This document shows positions 60,117 through 64,000 of a DNA stretch of 64,000 nucleotides, piece after piece. The notes under the pieces were generated by a model, which was not told the DNA's origin, did not search any database, and worked only from the letters and a program-made list of their open reading frames with translations. Positions within the stretch are counted from its first letter, which is position 1; every line of letters starts with the position of its first letter. Source of the DNA: Pseudomonadota bacterium (GTDB lineage: Bacteria; Pseudomonadota; Gammaproteobacteria; Burkholderiales; Burkholderiaceae_C); the NCBI GenBank assembly GCA_021808525.1, contig JAKBBK010000006.1, positions 1-64,000 on the forward strand. The letters are read 5' to 3'. The translations under genes were made by a program, and so were the position numbers.

Positions 60117-61026
60117 TATCCAGGATCTGCGGGCCTTCCTGGCCGTCGCCGAGGAACGTCATTTCTCGCGCGCCGCGCAGCGCCTGCACATTTCCCAGCC
60201 TCCGCTGTCCCAGCGCATCGGCGCGCTGGAACGCAAGCTCGGCGTGCGCCTGTTCGAGCGCGGGCGCGGCGGTGTGTCCCTGACCGCGGCGGGCGCGGCC
60301 CTGCTCCCCCAGGCGCGCGTGGTGTTGCAGCAACTGGCTCGCGCCCAGGAACTGGCGCAGCGCGCCGGGCGCGGCGAAAGCGGGGAGCTGTCCATCGGCT
60401 TCGCCGGCTCCATGCCCTTTTCCGAGCTGCTGCCCAGGCTGCTGCGCGACTTCCGCGCAGCCTGGCCCGAGGTTCGCCTGCAACTGCGCCAGCTTTCCTC
60501 CAACGAGCAACTGCGCCAGTTGCAGGAGCATGGGCTGGACCTGGGTTTCATTCGCAGCACCAGCCAGGCCGACGAGCAGGCGCTGCAGCTGCGCGTGCTG
60601 CAGCGCGAGCCCCTGTACGCCGCCGTGCACGCCGGGCATGCCCTGGCCGGGCTGGGGCGCGTGCCCCTGAGCCGCCTGCGTGACGACCCCTTCATCCTGT
60701 ACAGCCGCGAGTTCGGCTCGGGCTTGCGCGAACAGATCGTCGCCCTGTGCCTGGACGCCGGCTTCAGCCCGCGCGTGGTGCAGGAGGTGCATGAAATGCC
60801 CACGCTGATCAGCCTGGTCTCGGCGGGCATCGGCGTGGGCCTGGTCGCGGCATCGATGCAACGTGCCTCGGTGCCCCAGGTGCATTACCTGGAACTGGAT
60901 GATCCCGGCGCGAGCACGGACATCGTGCTGGCCTGGCGGCGCGGCGACGCCTCGCCGGTGCTGGGCAATTTCCTCGACCTGGCCTTCGCGCCGTCTGGCG
61001 CGGCGCAAGCGCCGCGCCAGGGCTGA
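60112..61026 (+). CDS. LysR-family transcription regulator (YnfL-like)
   Basis: 304 residues. [44 protein letters not shown] (in two pieces) is the LysR helix-turn-helix with its dimer helix, then a two-lobed effector domain ([54 protein letters not shown]). It diverges from the MFS gene by 114 bases and probably controls it. I see no long leader before the ATG. Confidence 0.94.
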   Translation: [304 protein letters not shown]

Positions 61027-61109
61027 GGCCTCGGGGCCCCTGGGCCCCTGGGCCCGCTGGCGCGCCGGGTACCCGCCCGGGCTTCCCCCTCGCGCCGGCC
61101 CGGGCTCGC

Positions 61110-62468
61110 TCAGAGCGCCGGCCGAGCGCCCAGGGCCTGCTCGATGGCCTGCTCGCGCGCGCGCGCCACCGCCAGCGCGATGGCCTGCGCCGGGCCCTGC
61201 GCTTCGCCCTGCGCTTCGCCCTGCGCTTCGCCCTGCGCTTCGCCCTGCGCCTCGCCCTGCCCCTCGCCCTGCCCCTCGGCCCGCGCACCGGGGCCACGCT
61301 GCAGGGCCTGGCGCGCCACCGCGCCGGCGTCCACCTCCAGCGCCGCGGCCTGCGCGGCCAGCAGGCGTGGCTCCTGGGGATAGGGACGCGCGGGCCAGTC
61401 GCCTCCGCGGCCCAGATGGTCGGCGCGACAGGCCTGCAGCACCAGCTCGAAACGCCGCGGGCGGCGCAGCGCGTCGCAACGCTGCAAAAGGCGCAGCGTG
61501 GCCGCGGCGCCGAACTCCAGGCTTCGATGCACGTTGCCATGCTCGGCGCACACCACCGCCGCCAGCTCGGCGCATTCGGAGGGAACGCGCAGGCGCTCGG
61601 CCACGGCCGCGGCCAGGCGCACGCTGCGCGCCTCGTGCCCGATGTGGCGCGGCAACAGCTCCGCGGGGGTCCGCGCCTTGCCCAGGTCGTGCATCAGGCA
61701 GGCCCAGCGCACCGCCAGCGGCGCCCGCGCGGCGGCGGCGGCCTGCAGCACCAGCATCTGGTGTTCCCCGCAATCGATTTCCGGGTGGGCGTCGGCGCGC
61801 TGGGGCACGCCCCACAAGGCATCGAGCTCGGGCAGGACCCGCGCCAGCGCGCCGCAGTCGCGCAGCACCTCGAACATGCGCCGCGGCGCGTCCTCCATCA
61901 GGCCGCGGGCCATTTCCTGCCACACGCGCTCGGGCACCAGCGCGTCGACCTCGCCGGCGATCACCATGTCGCGCATGAGTTGCAGCGTGTCGGGATGCAG
62001 CCGGAATCGCGGCAGCCGCGCGGCGAAGCGGGCCACGCGAAGAATGCGTACCGGGTCCTCGGCGAAGGCGGGCCCCACGTGGCGCAGCAGGCCTTGCTCC
62101 AGGTCGCGGCGCCCGCCCCAGGGATCGACGATGTTCCCCTGCTCGTCCTGCGCCATGGCGTTGATGGTGAGGTCGCGGCGCTGCAGATCCTGCTCCAGGG
62201 TGACGCCGGGGTCCGCATGCACGGCGAAACCCCGGTAGCCCGCGGCGGTCTTGCGCTCGGTGCGCGCGAGTGCGTACTCGGCGCCGCTGAGCGGGTGCAG
62301 GAACACCGGGAAGTCCCGCCCCACCGGACGGAAACCGGCCTCGATCATCTGCTGCGCGGTGGCGCCGACCACCACCCAGTCGCGGTCGTGCACCGGGCGA
62401 CCGAGCAGCGCGTCGCGCACGGCTCCACCGACGATGTAGGCGCGACCGGGAACCCGCGGGGAAGTCAT
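61110..62468 (-). CDS. cca: CCA-adding tRNA nucleotidyltransferase (HD type)
   Basis: 452 residues. IVGGAVRDALLGRPVHDRDWVVVGA has the GG and metal-binding Asp28/Asp30 pair; RRDLTINAMA, EDPVRILRVARFAARL and PERVWQEMARGL are the class II blocks. The HD domain (ACLMHDLGKA) gives phosphatase/phosphodiesterase activity in the E. coli enzyme, which has 412 residues. The extra C-terminal part holds a 12-bp tandem repeat (residues about 395-427). It lies 19 bases after fadD on the same strand. Confidence 0.96.
   Translation of the reverse strand: MTSPRVPGRAYIVGGAVRDALLGRPVHDRDWVVVGATAQQMIEAGFRPVGRDFPVFLHPLSGAEYALARTERKTAAGYRGFAVHADPGVTLEQDLQRRDLTINAMAQDEQGNIVDPWGGRRDLEQGLLRHVGPAFAEDPVRILRVARFAARLPRFRLHPDTLQLMRDMVIAGEVDALVPERVWQEMARGLMEDAPRRMFEVLRDCGALARVLPELDALWGVPQRADAHPEIDCGEHQMLVLQAAAAARAPLAVRWACLMHDLGKARTPAELLPRHIGHEARSVRLAAAVAERLRVPSECAELAAVVCAEHGNVHRSLEFGAAATLRLLQRCDALRRPRRFELVLQACRADHLGRGGDWPARPYPQEPRLLAAQAAALEVDAGAVARQALQRGPGARAEGQGEGQGEAQGEAQGEAQGEAQGEAQGPAQAIALAVARAREQAIEQALGARPAL
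61189..61284 (-). repeat. 12-bp tandem repeat inside cca (encodes Glu-Ala-Gln-Gly)
   Basis: GCTTCGCCCTGC (plus strand) occurs four times perfectly in a row (61201-61248), followed by GCCTCGCCCTGC, CCCTCGCCCTGC and a diverged copy, and preceded by a diverged copy. Unit length is a multiple of three, so slippage changes protein length but not frame. Confidence 0.92.
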
Positions 62469-62487
62469 GGCGACGGGGACCCCTCGC

Positions 62488-64000
62488 TCAGGGGCGCGCG
62501 GCCTGGCGCTGCACCATCTGCTCGCGCAGCGAACGGCGCAGGATCTTGCCCACCGAGGTCTTGGGCAGCTCGTCGCGGAACTCGATGCGCCGCGGCCGCT
62601 TGTAGCCGGTCAGTCGCTCGGCCAGCCAGGCGCGCAGGCTGGCCTCGTCCAGCGAGGGGTCGGAACGCACGACGAACAACAGCACGGATTCCCCGGAATC
62701 GGGATCGGGCACGCCCACCGCGGCGGCCTCCAGCACCCCGGGGTGGGACACCGCGACGTCCTCGATCTCGTTGGGGTAGACGTTGAAACCCGACACCAGG
62801 ATCATGTCCTTTTTCCGATCCACGATGCGCACGTAACCCTGCGCGTCGATGATGCCCACGTCCCCGGTCTTGAAGTACCCCTGGGAGGTGAAGGCGCGCG
62901 CGGTATCGTCGGGGCGCCCCCAGTAGCCCTGCATGACCTGCGGGCCGCGCACCGCGACCTCCCCGCGCTCGCCGGCCGGCAGCAACTGGCCGTCGTCGTC
63001 CACCACCACCATCTCGGTGGACGGCAGCGGCAGGCCGATGGTCCCGCTGAAGTGATCGGTGTCGGTGGGGTTGCAGCATACCGAGGGCGAGGTTTCCGAA
63101 AGGCCGTAGCCCTCGCAGATGGGGCAGCCCGTGCGCTCCAGCCATTGCCGTGCCACCGCCTCCTGCACCGCCATGCCCCCGCCCACCGAAAGCATCAGCT
63201 TGCGGGTGTCCAGGCGCCCGAAGTCCGGGTGGTGCAGCAAGGCGTTGAACAGGGTGTTCACCGCCGGGAAGCAGTGCAGCTCGTAGCGGCTGAGCTCCTC
63301 GATGGTGGCCTTCAGGTCGCGCGGGTTGGGAATGAGCACGATCATGCCGCCCTGGTAGGCCGACAGGAACATCACCACCGTGAAGGCGAAGATGTGATAG
63401 AGCGGAAGCGCGCACACCGTGTTCATCTGGGCCAGCTCGGGATGCCTGCGCAGGGCCGGCTGGTTCCAGGCGTCGCTTTGCAGCACGTTGGCGATCAGGT
63501 TGCGGTGGCTCAGCGCCGCGCCCTTGGACACCCCGGTGGTGCCGCCCGTGTACTGCAGCACCGCCACATCCTCGGGCCGGGCGTCGACCGGGGTGAAGGC
63601 CATGGCCCGTCCGCGGGCCAGGGCCCGCGGGAAGCGATGGTGGCCGGGCAGCGAAAACCTCGGAACCAGGTGCTTGAGGTGCCGCACGACCAGGTTGACC
63701 ACGCTGCCCTTGAGTCCTCCCAGCATGTCGCCCATGCTGGCCACCAGCACCACGCGCAGCCCCGCGCGCTCCCCCACCTGCTCGAGGGTGTGGGCGAAGT
63801 TCTCCAGGATGACGATGGCGCTGGCCCCGCTGTCGAGCAGCTGGTGCTCCAGCTCGCGCGCCGTGTACAGGGGATTCACGTTGACCACCACCAGCCCGGC
63901 GCGCAGCGCCGCGGCCACGGCGATGGGGTACTGCGGCACGTTGGGCATCATCAGCGCGATGCGCTCGCCCGCGCGCAGGCCCTGGGCCTGCAGCCACGCC
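62488..64000 (-). CDS. fadD: long-chain-fatty-acid CoA ligase, C-terminal part (cut by right edge)
   Basis: About 504 residues visible, N-terminus beyond base 64000. It activates fatty acids to acyl-CoA through an acyl-AMP. AMP-binding motif YTGGTTGVSKGAALSH, GYGLSETSP, YFKTGDVG, IVDRKKDMILVSGFNVYPNEIE and the catalytic lysine end LPKTSVGKILRRSLRE are present. ALPLYHIFAFTV is a block typical of FadD itself, as opposed to short-chain ligases. It ends 19 bases before the cca start. Confidence 0.94.
   Translation of the reverse strand, partial: AWLQAQGLRAGERIALMMPNVPQYPIAVAAALRAGLVVVNVNPLYTARELEHQLLDSGASAIVILENFAHTLEQVGERAGLRVVLVASMGDMLGGLKGSVVNLVVRHLKHLVPRFSLPGHHRFPRALARGRAMAFTPVDARPEDVAVLQYTGGTTGVSKGAALSHRNLIANVLQSDAWNQPALRRHPELAQMNTVCALPLYHIFAFTVVMFLSAYQGGMIVLIPNPRDLKATIEELSRYELHCFPAVNTLFNALLHHPDFGRLDTRKLMLSVGGGMAVQEAVARQWLERTGCPICEGYGLSETSPSVCCNPTDTDHFSGTIGLPLPSTEMVVVDDDGQLLPAGERGEVAVRGPQVMQGYWGRPDDTARAFTSQGYFKTGDVGIIDAQGYVRIVDRKKDMILVSGFNVYPNEIEDVAVSHPGVLEAAAVGVPDPDSGESVLLFVVRSDPSLDEASLRAWLAERLTGYKRPRRIEFRDELPKTSVGKILRRSLREQMVQRQAARP

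Noticed and set aside
61027..61109. Short CCCTGGGCC repeats between the LysR and cca genes
   Set aside because: Simple GC-rich sequence in a convergent gap; no T run and no consistent unit.

Overview
The window is about 69% GC, almost wholly coding, and looks like the chromosome of a betaproteobacterium of the order Burkholderiales. The support is gene order that I recognise from that order: fimV-asd-leuB-leuD-leuC next to gltA-sdhE-sdhBADC-GntR-mdh-acnA, a pilT / cyclic-nucleotide-binding / pilU group, an fmdB-DUF502-aspS-nudB run, and a GlrK-QseG-GlrR signalling operon. I do not call a genus. I see no rRNA, phage, insertion sequence or CRISPR array.

Layout. 1-5.9 kb (minus): fimV (cut by the left edge), asd, leuB, leuD, leuC, covering polar pilus assembly, the aspartate pathway and leucine synthesis. 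6-11.8 kb (minus): gltA, sdhE, sdhB, sdhA, sdhD, sdhC and a GntR/UTRA repressor gene. It diverges from mdh across a perfect 18-bp palindrome, followed by a small secreted MliC-like protein and acnA, so half the TCA cycle sits around one operator. 16.8-19.4 kb (minus): a secreted repeat protein and a beta-hydroxyacid dehydrogenase. 19.6-22.9 kb (plus): rubrerythrin, a CCG-type Fe-S protein, a DUF3501 protein and yaaA, a likely peroxide/iron defence group, followed by tRNA-Ala(CGC). 23.0-24.0 kb: a low-GC patch with a DnaA box, a terminator and two short genes that look like the remains of an HTH-nucleotidyltransferase/HEPN toxin-antitoxin pair. 24.2-32.7 kb: tpx, a PfkB kinase, an Fsr-like MFS pump, a SIMPL protein, an HtrA/DegP protease, a GNAT acetyltransferase, ettA and a thioredoxin-fold protein.

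32.7-40.3 kb: YggS (minus), then pilT, a stand-alone cyclic-nucleotide-binding protein and pilU (plus), an SpmA-SpmB fusion, a DEAD-box helicase and a tiny His-rich secreted protein. 40.6-44.2 kb (minus): glrK-qseG-glrR, coupled by ATGA overlaps. 44.2-47.6 kb (minus): rlmJ, then a sulfur module made of a periplasmic rhodanese, a YeeE/TsuA-type thiosulfate importer and a coupled 72-residue membrane protein, with a perfect inverted repeat (TTCGCTTAT-N11-ATAAGCGAA) upstream. 47.7-54.6 kb (minus): fmdB, DUF502, aspS, aroG, nudB, an endonuclease/phosphatase-family protein and clsB. 54.6-57.4 kb (minus): a DUF4136 lipoprotein, ttcA, folB and a pteridine-reductase-like SDR whose catalytic Tyr is Cys. 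57.4-64 kb: midA and DUF2905, an MFS/LysR divergent pair, cca with an in-frame 12-bp tandem repeat, and fadD cut by the right edge.

Most of the window is housekeeping. The parts most worth following are the rubrerythrin/Fe-S/DUF3501/yaaA group, the pilT-CNBD-pilU arrangement, the sulfur-import module with its operator-like repeat, and the decayed tRNA-flanking locus. I did not find a clearly new multi-gene system. All coordinates of starts were chosen by me from start codon, ribosome-binding site, overlap with neighbours and family length; ATG/GTG choices that matter are stated in the entries.
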